This document shows positions 23,561 through 35,217 of a stretch of 64,000 nucleotides of DNA, piece after piece. Under the pieces are notes generated by a model. That model was given only the letters and a program-made list of their open reading frames with translations. It did no database searches and was not told where the DNA came from. Position numbers and translations under genes: made by a program. Numbering within the stretch: position 1 is the stretch's first letter; each line of letters starts with the position of its first letter. This stretch comes from Chinchilla lanigera. Its lineage: Eukaryota; Chordata; Mammalia; Rodentia; Chinchillidae. The stretch spans positions 1,926,570 through 1,990,569 of the forward strand of contig NW_004955429.1 of NCBI RefSeq assembly GCF_000276665.1, read 5' to 3'.

Positions 23561-25589
23561 CAACAATAATAAGTGAAAACATGTATTTAAGAATAAACAC
23601 AGGTACACTAAAAGCCATGTGAGTATAATAGTTATAATAAAATAAACCATATGCATAAAGAATTAGGTTGAAAGTAGTATGGATAGATGCCTAAGGTGAT
23701 GATTGTGACTGTATCCACCCAGGTTTATAAATGCACTATCAAGCTGAGATCCATCAAAGATCATGATGCATCCCCACACCAGGGACAGCGGTCCTCAGGC
23801 TCATGATCTTTAAAACTTTTGTTTTTCATACATATGGATATTTTTTGCACAAACATAAAAGAGACATCTAATTTGTGAGGAAATGTCAATATTTTTACTC
23901 ATAAAATTCTTAGACACAAGTCAGTGTGGTGATGGTGTACTTTTGAGGTGTTAAATTGGAAGAATAAAGCAAATCCGAATCTTCCAAACTCTTTATTAAT
24001 GTATACTTCTAATATTGGAAATGATGCAAAAAAGAAACACATAGCATAGGAAATTATATAAAAAAATTAAACCTGACAACTTAAAATAGTGGAACTAAAT
24101 TGAAAAAGAAGAGAAAAAAACCCACAATAAAAAAGACACTAAAAAGAAAATTTGATATATGAATAACTATGATCATGGATAGGTTATAGGAAATTGCACC
24201 AAAGTAAAAGCTAGCTGACTTTCATAATAATTGACTGTATTTTTAAGTCTTTCATCCTGATGAGTAGCTAATTTTTTCTTTTAGGATGTTGGTTCTCCAT
24301 GGAGAATATGTTCACATTCACATTCATTTTATATGTGGCACTGTTCTTTTTGAAATTGTTTCATGATTCAATAGACACTAACATAAGTATTCCTTATTAA
24401 ATTTTCTCACTTTCTGTGACATGTTTCTATACTGTTTTGGGTTTGCAAAAATCTATTTCCTGTGTAATAATGTAGAGGCCACAAATTTGATAGAATCAAT
24501 AATGTGATCCAACAGCTACCCTACCTTGTAAGTACCTTCTTCTCTAAACACACACATAATTAATTTCAAATCAGTTAGTAGTAACCTCACTGATTTTTAT
24601 TTTTCAGGCAAATGGGCTTTGTGCCATTAAAATCTCCTAAAATTTCATACACTAGAAGGAATGCCAATGCAGGCAATGGAAGCATTTTTGGAAGGAGATT
24701 TTTTTGTTGTTGAATGGACCATATACTCACCTGAATTTTTCACTAAATGCATCAGGAGGAAGGGGAGAAACAAACTGCATTAGTTATGTCTTGAAATTCA
24801 CTTTTAGAAACCTAGACCACGCCCACTTCCAAATCTTTCTTGTCATCATGGTTTGGGGATTCAATTAAGATCCATTTTCTTCTGTAAAGTCCACCAATAC
24901 TTCAAGTGAAAGTACTTCACCTGGTTTCTAGGTATTCATTCTACCTAATATGATGTGATCACCCTCTACACAACCAAAAATACACCTATGGATTCATCTT
25001 GACACAACTACTGCTACCTGAATTCGTAAGCACCGTAACTGGCCCTGAGCAACCCAGGTCTGTTTCCCCCATGTAGTTTCCCAAAATACTGTACTATAAA
25101 TAAATAAAACCATTACAATGGTACCTGGAGTAGAGCTCTATTACTAGCCCCTGACATCTTTGATACTAGCTTGAGGTAAACTAGGACAAAGTCACTCTTG
25201 TCATAACTTTTTTTGATCAAAATCTCAAGAATCTCCACTGGTCTTACTGCTGTCAGGACCATTTCTGTCAATCAGTCTCCAGGAAACCACACTCTGCAAT
25301 CCTGGATCTGCCAGCCTCTTTCCTCACTCTTAGGAATGCTTGTGTCTGGTTCTCATGCAGTGGGACTGGGTGTTCTGGAACCACGCACTACTCTTTCCCA
25401 ACAACTCAGATTCCTAGCCCTCTTACTCATTTTTTTTTTGAAAAGCATTGGGCTTTTAAGAATTCAATGCTTAGGATTTTAGTATTACAGAAGTGTGATA
25501 TTTTTGCGCTGTGACTTCCAAGAGTTTAGACTTTAGAGATTTTAAATTTTATGGATTTTGATATTTTAAGAGTTCAACACTTGAGAGAA
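23561..25589. other. Unassigned AT-rich sequence
   Basis: No gene recognised. The segment 25440-25590 contains GATTTT phrases related to those at 22945-23100. Confidence 0.45.
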
Positions 25590-25882
25590 GACATTGGGAT
25601 TGTATCATTTGTGATTTTAACCAGATCTGGCCTTTTGGATGGTGATTAGAGCACGAAGGGAGACCCCGTGAATGAGGTAAGCACCCATAGAGGAAGATGC
25701 AGAAAGCCTGATTCTTCTCTCTGCTCTGCGTCCTATAAGGACTGAGCAACAGAAACCAGAAGGAAAGTCCCCAACAAACATCCAATCTGAGATTTTAAAA
25801 ACTATGAGAAATACCTTACTGTTATTTATCAGCTTCCCCATCAGTGGTAATTTGCCACAGCACCCTGAACGGACCAAGACAG
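25590..25882 (+). mobile_element. MLT1-like LTR, 3' part (ERVL-MaLR)
   Basis: The 3' half matches the end of MLT1-type LTRs: AACTATGAGAAATACCTTAC, then a GTGGTAATTTGCCACAGCAC block and CCCTGAACGGACCAAGACA. An upstream TTTTGGATGGTGATTAGAGC fits the middle of such LTRs. The 5' end is unclear. Confidence 0.65.
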
Positions 25883-26689
25883 AGCTCAAAAGCATCAGTC
25901 CATAGTGGACATTTTAGAACTGACTCTTGGAAATTCTGGAGGGATTTTCACAGCTGAATGGCATGAGCACAATGCTTACTGTAGGAAATGATGTTGACAG
26001 GGTTACTAAGGTGCAAGGAAGCACATTTGATGCCAAAGCATAAAACACCTGGACTTACCCTCCATGGGCACACTATGGAACATTGCAATAGGCATTTAAT
26101 AAATCTATGTAATTAAATCCATGAATGAAGAGATTAATAGGATATTTTTCAGGAGAGAGTTCAAATAGTTTGGAGGTGAGTTAAGTAAGTTTGAATCCTG
26201 GAAGAACTGGTAAGGATGAAAGGGAAGATACAGTCAGATGAAAGAAGGAGACATTTCTCAAGATGTGTTCACATGACTTGACTCTTCCTTAAATATCAGG
26301 GAGGGAAGGGAATTCGGAGAGAAAGAGTACACATTGCACCCTAACCCGACCCTGACTCCTTTAGTCTGTTTGCAGCTACTTATCTGTGGGCACTCTTAGC
26401 TAGTGACAATGTCCAGGCTCTGGCAAAATTCTCTATGTTGTTCCTATGCTAGCCTTGTTACAAAGCCTTTTGGACAAGGACATTAACAAAAACTGAGATA
26501 CCTAGCAGCGGATCAGCTTGTGTGGAACTATAGTGCTTTTGTTTTGGGTAGTTTCTATTTAAGATGCCTCCATAAATTTAAAGGCCAAAGTTAGCTGCAT
26601 ACCAAAAGTCAAGAAGCTTGTTAGGTCACCCAACATCCCTAAAATAGTTACTACACGTCTAGACAAAATTAACCTCTTCTTGACCAACA
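25883..26689. other. Unassigned sequence
   Basis: No gene or repeat recognised. Confidence 0.45.
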
Positions 26690-27120
26690 CCATTGCTCTG
26701 GGTGAAAGCCTCATCTTTGTTCCCTGAATTACTACAATGGATGCATAAATGTTCTCTGCCTCAACCTATCCCCCTGTTCTCCACCTGCTACTTGGTCATC
26801 TCATGACAAGCCTTCTCCACTTAAGTGCCATCAGAAGTTCTCCTTCACCCTTGCCTTCCAAATGTAACTCTGCCCCTGACTTTCCACCGTGGTGCTGAGT
26901 CACACTGACTCTCACCGGTTCAGGACTCCAGGGCTACTTAGTCTAAGTCCCTGGGCCCCGACTGCTCCCTGATGAGCGTGGACATCCCCCTCCTGCATCC
27001 AGACAACTGCTCTTCCCGCTCGGTCCTCCTCAGCCACATATTCCTCTGGGAAGCTTTCCATCAGAAATGTGTGCAGACTCACATTTCTGGCAAAGCACTG
27101 CTCACACTGCCTCCAGTATC
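26690..27120 (+). mobile_element. LINE-2 remnant
   Basis: Plus-strand phrases such as CATCTTTGTTCCCTGAATTA followed by CTACAATGG, and later CCTCTGGGAAGCTTTCC, match the order of the L2 3' region. Strongly diverged. Confidence 0.55.
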
Positions 27121-28904
27121 TCCTGGGCTCTGTTCTGTGCCGGCCAGCACATAGGGTGAGGCCGGCAGTTTAGACCTCTAAAGCCTTCAGGTGTGGGGCA
27201 AGAAGGAGAAACAGTGTCAGACTTGAAGGAATACACTCTGTTTACACAAAATCAAAAGTGAAACCCTAACAGGAAATCACTGCGCTTGGTAAGGTAAGCT
27301 CATTAGTAAGAGTGTTCAGCCCACCACTCACAAGTAGTGACTGCAAGGCTAGATCATTAACTTCCTAAAGGCAGGGACTTGAGAAAATCTGAATTCTAGG
27401 GGATTGAATGAAGACAGTAGGGTCACACATCAGGACTTAAAGAGGTAAAAAGACACAACTGTAATTAAAAAAAATGATAAGGGCACATTAAGACTAAGAG
27501 ACCAAGGAGAATTTGTCCAGCAACCTAATGATTAGCGGACATGGGGAGGCTTTCAAGACTAAGTTGAGTTAAAATGTCATGCTGAAGAGGCTGCAAAGAG
27601 GAGGAAGTTGGAAGATAAAATAAGTTTGCGTTATTTCCTAGGACCAAATGGGTTATACAACAAAAGTATAGAAATTTACTCATAAAAATAATGCCTTCTC
27701 CTTATAGAAAATTTAAACCAACAGGAAAGGTAGAAAGAAAAAAGTATCACATGGGTTCTGCTTAGTACTAACAAGGAGAGAGCACTTTGGCAGTGTGGGG
27801 TGTGGCGGGTGGGAAAGCTGCAGGGAGTGGGTGAGGGATGTGTGGATGGAGTGGATACAGCAGGTTATGCTTCCATGAAATTGGATGTTGAATGGCAAGA
27901 AAGACTTTGGGAATGAGCACACAGACAGAAATGGACTTGTGGGGTTTGATACTACCAGAAGCGAATCTGTCGAGTGCGACGGAAAGCTTCAGGATGCCAC
28001 AGAAAATGATAAGAGAGAATATGAAGAACTGTGTTTGAAATAACGCACATATCAAGAGCCTTGAAGAATATTTTACAACCAGGAATATAACAGTGACTCC
28101 AGTAAGAATCGTCATAGGTGCTAAAACCATGGATAAAAGGACAATTGTAAGACAAAATGTGTGCAAGACTCAGACTTTTGATGCCTTTCATAGTTGTTAT
28201 TCACAGAGCAAAGTGTACCTCCCCGCTGAGGAATGGACAGCCACTACCTCGGCCATAGCTCTCCTACACATACTGTTATCAGCACTGTCCAAAAATATCA
28301 ACACAGAAAACGACAAAAGGAAAGAGAAAAGCCAAAGGTCTGCTCTATGTTAAATCTAAAAGACTCAGAAGACTAATGTGACGTGTGATCCTTGACTGAA
28401 TGCTGAATGGAGGGAAAATGGCTAGAAAGGTCACAGTTAGAACAATGGAAGAAGCTGGAGTATGACCATATTCTCCATGCTGTTACGGTATCCATGCTAA
28501 ATCACACACATGTAGATAGTGTACTGTGATAAGATAAGAGACTACTTCTGTTCTTAGAAAATATATCTTGAATTTACTTACCTCACTAGAAAATAAAATA
28601 TTTTATCCAGATATATATAGTGAATGAGGCAAAATGCTGGCTATTGTTAAATCTAAGTGAATAATGTTCTTTTATATTAATATTTCAATTTTTCTACAGG
28701 ATTAAATATTTCAAAATATAAGGTTGAAAAAAATAAAATGAAAAAATTTTAAAAAAGAAAGCAAAAAAGGAGGAAAGAACATTTTCTCTGAGGGAAGGAG
28801 AATGTGAATCTGGGATATAAGATTTAAATTGTCCTTCTACTTTTCCTAAGACATATACTTTGTTTTTTTTTTTTTTGTTTTTTTTTTTAAAGCCTTACCT
28901 CATT
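27121..28904. other. Unassigned sequence, A-rich toward the end
   Basis: No gene recognised. A minus-strand open frame of 132 codons (27768-28166) is hydrophobic at its start but matches nothing I know. The stretch 28600-28790 is A-rich, and 28861-28890 is an almost pure T tract. Confidence 0.45.
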
Positions 28905-29060
28905 ATTAAACCATTGTAGCATCTTTAGGGTGAATATTATTTCTCTTATTTTGTATATGAGGAAACAGAGGCTCAGAAAACCTTGCTGCAACCCATTCAC
29001 AGAGCTAATAATTGCAGCGATTTAGAATTACTTTCTCCCCTTTAATGCACAGCTCAGTGG
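28905..29060 (-). mobile_element. MIR SINE remnant
   Basis: Forward strand shows TTTGTATATGAGGAAACAGA followed by GGCTCAGAAA and CACAGAGCTAATAA, the reverse complement of the MIR core. Diverged. Confidence 0.7.
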
Positions 29061-30249
29061 TAAATAACACCCCAGCTGTCCTAAGCTGAGGGAGTTAAAT
29101 GACCTGCAAAGTTGTTGGAAGTAAGGAGGCTTCAGGCTGAGCTTCTAGGAATTACCCCTGGAATGCTGCTGCAGAACCCGCTTGTCAGAGGAGCTGCCTC
29201 CTCCTCCTCATGGCAGAGGGTGGCAGACTCCAGTCCATGGCCTCATGTCTGCTGAAATCCACAACAGCAAATGCAGGTCCTCGCCTGACATTTAATGCCC
29301 ACTGCTTGAGCCCATTGCATATGTTTTGGGGGAACTAACCCCTCCCTCAGTGGTGTTCTGAGAAAATATAGGCTGCAAATATCGGTGTTGTCATCCACTT
29401 TCTGAATACCCCATGGATTGGTCTGAGGATGGGGCAGGCTGCAGCACAGTGTATAAACTGCAGCAAGCTACAGGAAGGGCTGGGTTGGATTTGTTTGAGT
29501 CAGGCTTTTCTGTCTGCCTCAGATCCCTCTGAGATTTGGTAAAATTATAGGGGAAAAGGCTGCAAGGGAGGAAGAGAGGTGGCAGGGATCCTCCCCTAAG
29601 ACTGTTTAGTGGGGGTTCAATCATAGGAGGATCATTAAGATATACAAGCTGCCTAAATATTCAGTGTTTAGACGTGCATTTATACAGTCATTATAGGGTT
29701 TCGGCCTTACGCACTGTGGGAGCAGAGGAAGGTGCACCTGGAAGCTGGTATTTCACATGTGATACCAGAGTCTGAAGTTCCTGACCCAGAAATCAGGCAG
29801 GGGAGATAGAGATAAATGGAAAAGAGGGAGAGAAAGTGGAGAAAATAAATGGAGAATGCAGAAGATGGAGAAGATGGAGAAAAAGTGGAGGAGCTGGAGG
29901 GGAAGTGGCAGAGATGGAGGGAAAGTGGAGGAGTTCAAGGACAGGTTCCAACCCGCAACTTTGAGCTGGAGCCATGTAGTGTCCAAAGAGATCCTAAACT
30001 TTTCATATTACTTGAATATTGGTGACCTGACTGAATGAAAAAATAACAGGTATATTTATGCAATCCATTATAAATAATAAATGCATAAATACAAACATGA
30101 ATATGCATGTAAAAACATAAAAGCACATGTGTAAAATCACTCCTGTGGAAACCAGAAGGTGATATCTGATGCTCTGTTATTTTCCTATCGACTTGTACAT
30201 TTGTGCTTTTTCAAATACCACAAGAAAACTACCCCTGCTCAGCTGTCAG
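29061..30249. other. Unassigned sequence with a polypurine tract
   Basis: No gene recognised. The main feature is the purine-rich repeat at 29806-29943, listed separately. Confidence 0.45.
29806..29943. repeat. Polypurine (GGAGAA/GGAGGA) imperfect minisatellite
   Basis: About 140 bp of nearly continuous purine with irregular repeats of GATGGAGAA and GTGGAGGAG. The opposite strand therefore gives proline- and serine-rich open frames that are not genes. Confidence 0.85.
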
Positions 30250-30400
30250 GAGTTTTGGAGTTAGAATCAACCAATCTAAGTCTCTATTTTGCTATGCTCT
30301 GCCTCTGTGACTCTGGACAGACCCTGAGCTCCCTGATCCTCAGTTTGCTCCTCTGGAGTATGGAAACAATACTCCCTACTGTTGTCTATTAGGAGTGACA
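30250..30400 (+). mobile_element. MIR SINE remnant
   Basis: Contains GCCTCTGTGACTCTGGACAG, CTCAGTTTGCTCCTCTGGAG and TATGGAAACAATACTCCCTA in MIR order on the plus strand. Confidence 0.75.
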
Positions 30401-30479
30401 GCAAAAAAGCTGAGTGCACCTGCCTTGGGCATAGGAATTCTCTGCTTCCAAAAGCTCTCTAACCTTCTCCTGAAATTGT

Positions 30480-33010
30480 GAAATCAACTTCACTGGGGTA
30501 TAATCCAGCTGTAGTAGAATGTACCCACGTTGGTATATGTTTTGATCAACATAGACACACTTCCTTTACCCCTCAAGCTTCCCTGGGGGTCACTGCAGGT
30601 CTCCTCCAGAAAGTTATTTCTCTGCTTTCTGCAATTTTACATGAGCTTGGCCTCAACTGGAGTTTCATATAAATAAACCAAACACTTCCTATGGCCTTTG
30701 CTGTCTGGCTGCTTTCACTTAGCAAAATGTTTAGGGATCTGTGTTACTGTGTTACCAGTGTTTGTAATTTTACCAAATCTCTGTTTGTTTATGTTAATTC
30801 ATAAGCATTCTATTGTACAGGTGTCATAGCTCCTGCATGCAGTCATGAGCTGATGGATATTTGGGCTATTTCCAGTTTAGGGCTATTATATTTCAGTAAG
30901 TGAATGTTTAGACTAATATTTTAAGTGTATATTTAGATTTTTCAAAAGAAACTGACAAATTGGTTTCCCAAGTGGTTGTTTGCTCCAGACCCTCACGCAC
31001 AGTTCACTTTGCTTTGTTTGTTTGTTATGCTTTTTCTGTTTGTCTTGTAGGTACTGCAGGTAAGCAGACTTGTCTCTCTGTGGTTTGGACTTGTATTTGT
31101 CAACTGGCTGCAGAACACCTTCACGAACTTCACGCCCACTCAGGTCTTCTTACGGGTGGGTATTTGATCAAATCTCTCGTCTTTTCTAAAGTCAGATATA
31201 TGTATTGTAAATATTTTCTCTCAGTCTGTGCTTGTATTTTCAGTCTTCATGATGCAAAGTTTATAAATTTTTTGAAGTCTTGTTTTTATTAATTTTGTTT
31301 TTTCTTTAATATCTTTCTCATGAATCATTGTCTGTGACTGAGTTAGTCTGAGTCTCAACAAAGATTTTCTCCACATGTGCTCTTCAAGTATAATAATTTT
31401 AAGTTTTTTGTTTAATCTTACGGTTCATTTGTGTAAAATATGGGAATAACGTTGAAGCGCCTTTTTGAAATTTGCTTATCCACTTATTTTAAAATATTAT
31501 CTTTCCCCACTGAGATAACTCACTCTTTTGTCAAAAATCAGTTACATATTAGTCTATAAGCTCTGTTTTGCTTTGTTATCAAGATTTCCATCTTTATTTG
31601 GTGTCACGTGGCCTTGATTATTATAGCTTTATGTATCAAAGAGTAGCAGAGTAAATCCTCCAACCTTAGCTTTAAAAATTGTTTTGATATTTTGTTTCCA
31701 TGTAAATTTTAGGTTAACTCTGTCGATTTTTACATAATTCTTGATGGGAGGTTGATTAAAATTTTATTGTACCTATAGATCAATCTGGAGGAGAGTGACA
31801 TCATCAAAATACAGTATTGAATTTTGTAATCAAAGAATTTAGTATAACACTTTGTTTATTAAGGTTATCTCTAATTCTTCTAAACTGTGTTTTACACTTT
31901 TCAAGGTTTGTGCCTTAGATATTTTTAAGTGTATCTTAAACTATTTTACTTTTCTAGGTGTTATAAATATTATTCCAGTTATTTGTTGCTAAACTATAGA
32001 AATTCAATCAATTCTTAAATTTTAATCTTCTGTCCTGTGACCTATGAAATTCTATCTCAGTTTAGGAATTCTGTTTTAAAAATAATCCTTAGATTCTATA
32101 ATGGTTTTGTTATCTGTTCTTAAATAGTTTTACTTCCTTCCCAACCTGTTTGTCTCTTGTTTTTCTTTCACTTCTCCCTTTGCACAGGATAAAACTCCAT
32201 TAAACATTGAATAGAAGGGTTAAGAGAAGTTTTCCTTGATTTGTTCTTGATTATATGGGGAAAGAATTCGACATTAAAAACCACGTTGTAGGTTTTTCAT
32301 AGCTAGCCCTTATCATATTGATGAAATTTCATTTTATTCCTAATTTTTAAATTGTAAATGGGGAAAGAATTCGACATTAAAAACCACATTGTAGGTTTTT
32401 CATAGCTAGCCCTTATCATATTGATGAAATTTCATTTTATTCCTAATTTTTTAATTGTAAATGGGTCGTAAACTTTGCCAAATGCTTTTCTGCATCTATT
32501 AAGCTGATCGTATGATACTTATTTTATATGATATCAATATACTAAATCACAGTTATTTTTAAGGCATGAAATAATCTTGCATTGTTGCAACTAAGCACAT
32601 TTGGCTGTGACACATTGATCTGACTAGCAAGTATTTTATAAAGAGATTTCCAGGTATATTCATAAGGAATATTGATCTTTGGTTTTACTAGCTTTTACTA
32701 GCTTTATCTGACCTTTGTAATAAGATAATATTGGATTCATAAAGTGGGTTCATAAGTAATCTTTACAAAATTTGCAGAATGTTTTGGAAAAATTTGCATA
32801 GTTTTTGTATTTTTTCTTCTCATATTTTTCATGGAACTCACCAGTAAATGTATCTGGTTTTGAAATCTATAGAATTTTTAAATTACAAAACCAATTTCTG
32901 TAGTAAATATTAGATTTGACACATTTTGTATTACTTCTTATGTTTTGAATAATATGTTTTCAGTTAATTTGATCACTGAATTTAATTTGTTGAGTTGATT
33001 GACTTAAAAA
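30480..33010 (-). mobile_element. Old LINE-1 fragment (3' end to RT region)
   Basis: Antisense L1 of an old class. The 3' end is near 30480, then the ORF2 3' region (GCTGATGGATATTTGGGC near 30850), then reverse-transcriptase-region sequence to about 33010. All frames are broken. It carries a near-perfect 103-bp internal duplication at 32255-32460. Confidence 0.8.
32255..32460 (-). repeat. 103-bp recent tandem duplication within old L1
   Basis: Bases 32255-32357 and 32358-32460 are two copies of the same 103 bp with about two or three differences. The host L1 is far more diverged than that, so the duplication is a later event. Confidence 0.92.
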
Positions 33011-33351
33011 TTTTCATAATTTTAACAGAAATTACCAGATAAAGTAGGAATTTTTCACTTGAAAATTGTATGTCAATCAATTAGATAAATGGGATTCATT
33101 TTGCAAGAATTTTTGTAACATTGAGCAAACTCTGGGAAAAGACCTTACCTTCGATAGAACAGCATAACAAGACCCAGAAGATAGTAGGGCTGCCCATTAA
33201 CCAGGATAAAGCAGACGCAGGAGTGTGGTACAGAAGAAAGGAGAGCTGGCCCTGAACAGGCAGGCATGAGGCAGACGTAGACATGAAGGACTGCAGTGAG
33301 CAGGCTAAATATCAGGACCAAAATCTGCAGTTGAGGAAGACTTCTGAAGGC
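33011..33351. other. Unassigned sequence before the chimeric insertion
   Basis: No gene or repeat recognised with confidence. It forms the left flank of the insertion at 33365-34023. Confidence 0.4.
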
Positions 33352-33427
33352 TTTGATTATACTTTTTTTAAAAATTTATTTAAAAGAGTAAAAGAAGGAT
33401 AACATAGTAATAGGGGGATTTACCGAA

Positions 33428-33815
33428 TTGCAGACAAAGTGGTAGGACATTATCAATGGTTGTTATTTTACCTATTGGTATCTTCAAGAAAGTTTTTCAG
33501 GAAAAAAAATAGACAATAGTGAGTTACAGACAAAAATGGTAGGAAATTATCAATGGTTGTTGTAGTATACTTTGGTTTCTTCAAACTGGTTTCTAGGGAA
33601 AACAAATAGAGCTATACATGAGTGATCAATTAAATAATCATTGACTATTCTCAATGGTTGTTGTTGAAAACATAGTAATAAACATACATCCATTTACAGA
33701 ATAGCATAGGAACAATAAAAACATTGCAGAGTTATGGACAGATTCGTAGGAAATTATCAATGGCTGCTGTAATACATGTTGGTATCTTCAAAGTGGTTTC
33801 TCAGGAAAACAAAGA
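33428..33815 (-). repeat. Three copies of the L1 3' UTR unit
   Basis: The phrase GGTAGGA...TTATCAATGGTTGTTGT...GGTATCTTCAA...GGTTTCT recurs at about 33440, 33536 and 33747. The last interval is longer and holds a partial unit near 33650. Single copies of the unit are present in the L1s at 2040, 35898 and 56740. Confidence 0.8.
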
Positions 33816-33839
33816 TATGCAAGAAAGATCTAACAAGTA

Positions 33840-34023
33840 GTTACAGCCCAAGGGTTGTGAAAAATAGCGGATTACCTCCTTATCAGTGACTTTTTTCACT
33901 GAGGTGTGACAGCTGCAAGGAAGGCCAGGATTGAAAAGAAGGACCGAGAGACTAGCACCAGTGTCCAGCAATAGGCTGTTTACTTTTTCCTCTATAGTCA
34001 TGATTACACAGAGCTCCTCCTTG
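33840..34023 (-). pseudogene. Endogenous retrovirus (class I) protease fragment
   Basis: The minus-strand frame from 34001, open further upstream to 34023, contains the aspartic-protease active-site motif LLDTGAS with the following SVL. It later has RYFSQPLGCN, typical of protease domains of gammaretrovirus-like endogenous elements. Only the N-terminal half of the domain is present: it runs into L1 sequence before the flap and C-terminal residues. It is therefore a dead fragment. No gag, reverse transcriptase, env or LTR of this element is seen nearby. Confidence 0.8.
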
Positions 34024-34364
34024 TTTGATTATACTTCAGGAATGGAAATTATTTGTTTCACAGACACAAAAATAGATAATTGTGCTTGACAGTTTCCCAA
34101 ACAGTGCTCTGTCCATGGTAAGACAAAGTAAATGTAATGGAATACCAGTGAATATTTTTATTTTGATATTTGCATATTTACTTATATGAACACGATAATC
34201 ACAAAAGAAACACACACATTATGGCATACAAAATACTGAATAAACTGAAGTACCAGCAAGAGAAGATACAGTAACAGAGAAAGTCCCTGGGTGATTGGAA
34301 GGTAGCCTTTCAGCAGCCTGATTGCCCTGCCTCTTGGTAAATCCTCAGAAATTTAATAACAATG

Positions 34365-34550
34365 ACTAATACAAAGCCTGCTATGCATTACAGACTTTTT
34401 TAGTTACTTTACCTATCATAATTCTCCCTAGTATGCTATTCCTTAGTTACTATCGCTGTCATTGTACAGATAAGGATGCAAAGGAACAGAGAGGAAAGGG
34501 AACTGGCCCAAAGCCATGTGAACTCTGAAGCCATCAGTTTACACAAAGCT
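34365..34550 (-). mobile_element. MIR SINE remnant
   Basis: Forward strand reads CATTGTACAGATAAGGATGC then AAAGGAACAGAGAGG and GGCCCAAAGCCATGTGA, the reverse complement of the MIR core. Confidence 0.75.
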
Positions 34551-34559
34551 ATGATGCCC

Positions 34560-34870
34560 CATAGCCTGACAACACCTGGGATCTATCTAATTACGCATTT
34601 ATTAGTATGATTGAGTTTCAGGCTCTATGCTCCCGCTGCCACCTCTCCAAACTAAGGCTGGACTACCCCTGTGCCTTAGACTCTCCCTTCATAGAGTCAT
34701 CTATTTTTAGAGCTTTGCTGAGTTGTCAGGGTTTCATTAGAGGGAAATAAATTGCATAACTGGACCAGATTATTTTCTTCTGGTGCCTGTTGTAACATCT
34801 ATGCTAATTATCATGACACTAATGAACCCAGATTATAAACACTGCCTTTTGCTTGGCAAGCAGCACCTTG
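34560..34870. other. Candidate conserved non-coding element
   Basis: A repeat-free block with clustered homeodomain-like sites (TAATTACGC near 34588, CTAATTATCATG near 34803) and a perfect MEF2-type box, CTATTTTTAG, at 34701-34710. Conservation cannot be shown from one sequence; the call rests on motif density only. Confidence 0.3.
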
Positions 34871-35130
34871 GGACCCTCCGATATACTAGACTCCCCTCTC
34901 CTCTGCTCCTTTTAAGCATTCTGAGCACAGAATCATGTTAGTCACAACACACAAAATACACCAACAGCTTTGTTCCTTGCTATAAGCTGGTTCTCTTTCC
35001 CCACCACCCTTTCTTGTCTCTGTCATCACAAGTTGATGCCCACTGCACTGTGTGCCACCACTTTCCACTTTGCAAGGCCATCACTTTGTTCGTGGGGGAT
35101 AAGCCTTGTTAGAGATATTCCTTTCCAGGC

Positions 35131-35132
<2 letters not shown>

Positions 35133-35184
<52 letters not shown>

Positions 35185-35214
35185 CGCGTGTGTGTGTATG
35201 TGCGTGCGTGTGTC
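35133..35214. repeat. (TG)n/(CG)n microsatellite
   Basis: About 44 bp of TG repeat, then 13 bp of alternating CG, then more TG with CG-rich breaks. It directly abuts the tail of the SINE at 35218-35385 and probably grew from that tail. The alternating purine-pyrimidine run favours Z-DNA. Confidence 0.95.
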
Positions 35215-35217
35215 TGT

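Larger units (their letters stand above)
33365..34023 (-). mobile_element. Chimeric retroinsert: ERV protease fragment fused to L1 3' UTR
   Basis: The whole segment lies between two copies of the 13-mer TTTGATTATACTT (33352-33364 and 34024-34036), the signature of one L1-driven insertion. Read on the minus strand, it opens with about 180 bp of class I endogenous-retrovirus protease sequence (34023 to about 33840). It then passes into the rodent L1 3' UTR (about 33838 to 33365) and ends in a short A run. The L1 part holds three tandem copies of the 3' UTR unit. The simplest reading is that L1 reverse transcription began on an L1 RNA and switched to an ERV transcript. Confidence 0.75.

Noticed and set aside
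27768..28166. 132-codon hydrophobic minus-strand frame
   Set aside because: Hydrophobic because of T-rich composition; no recognisable membrane protein family.
33840..34023. Functional retroviral protease
   Set aside because: Only the N-terminal half is present and it runs into L1 sequence.
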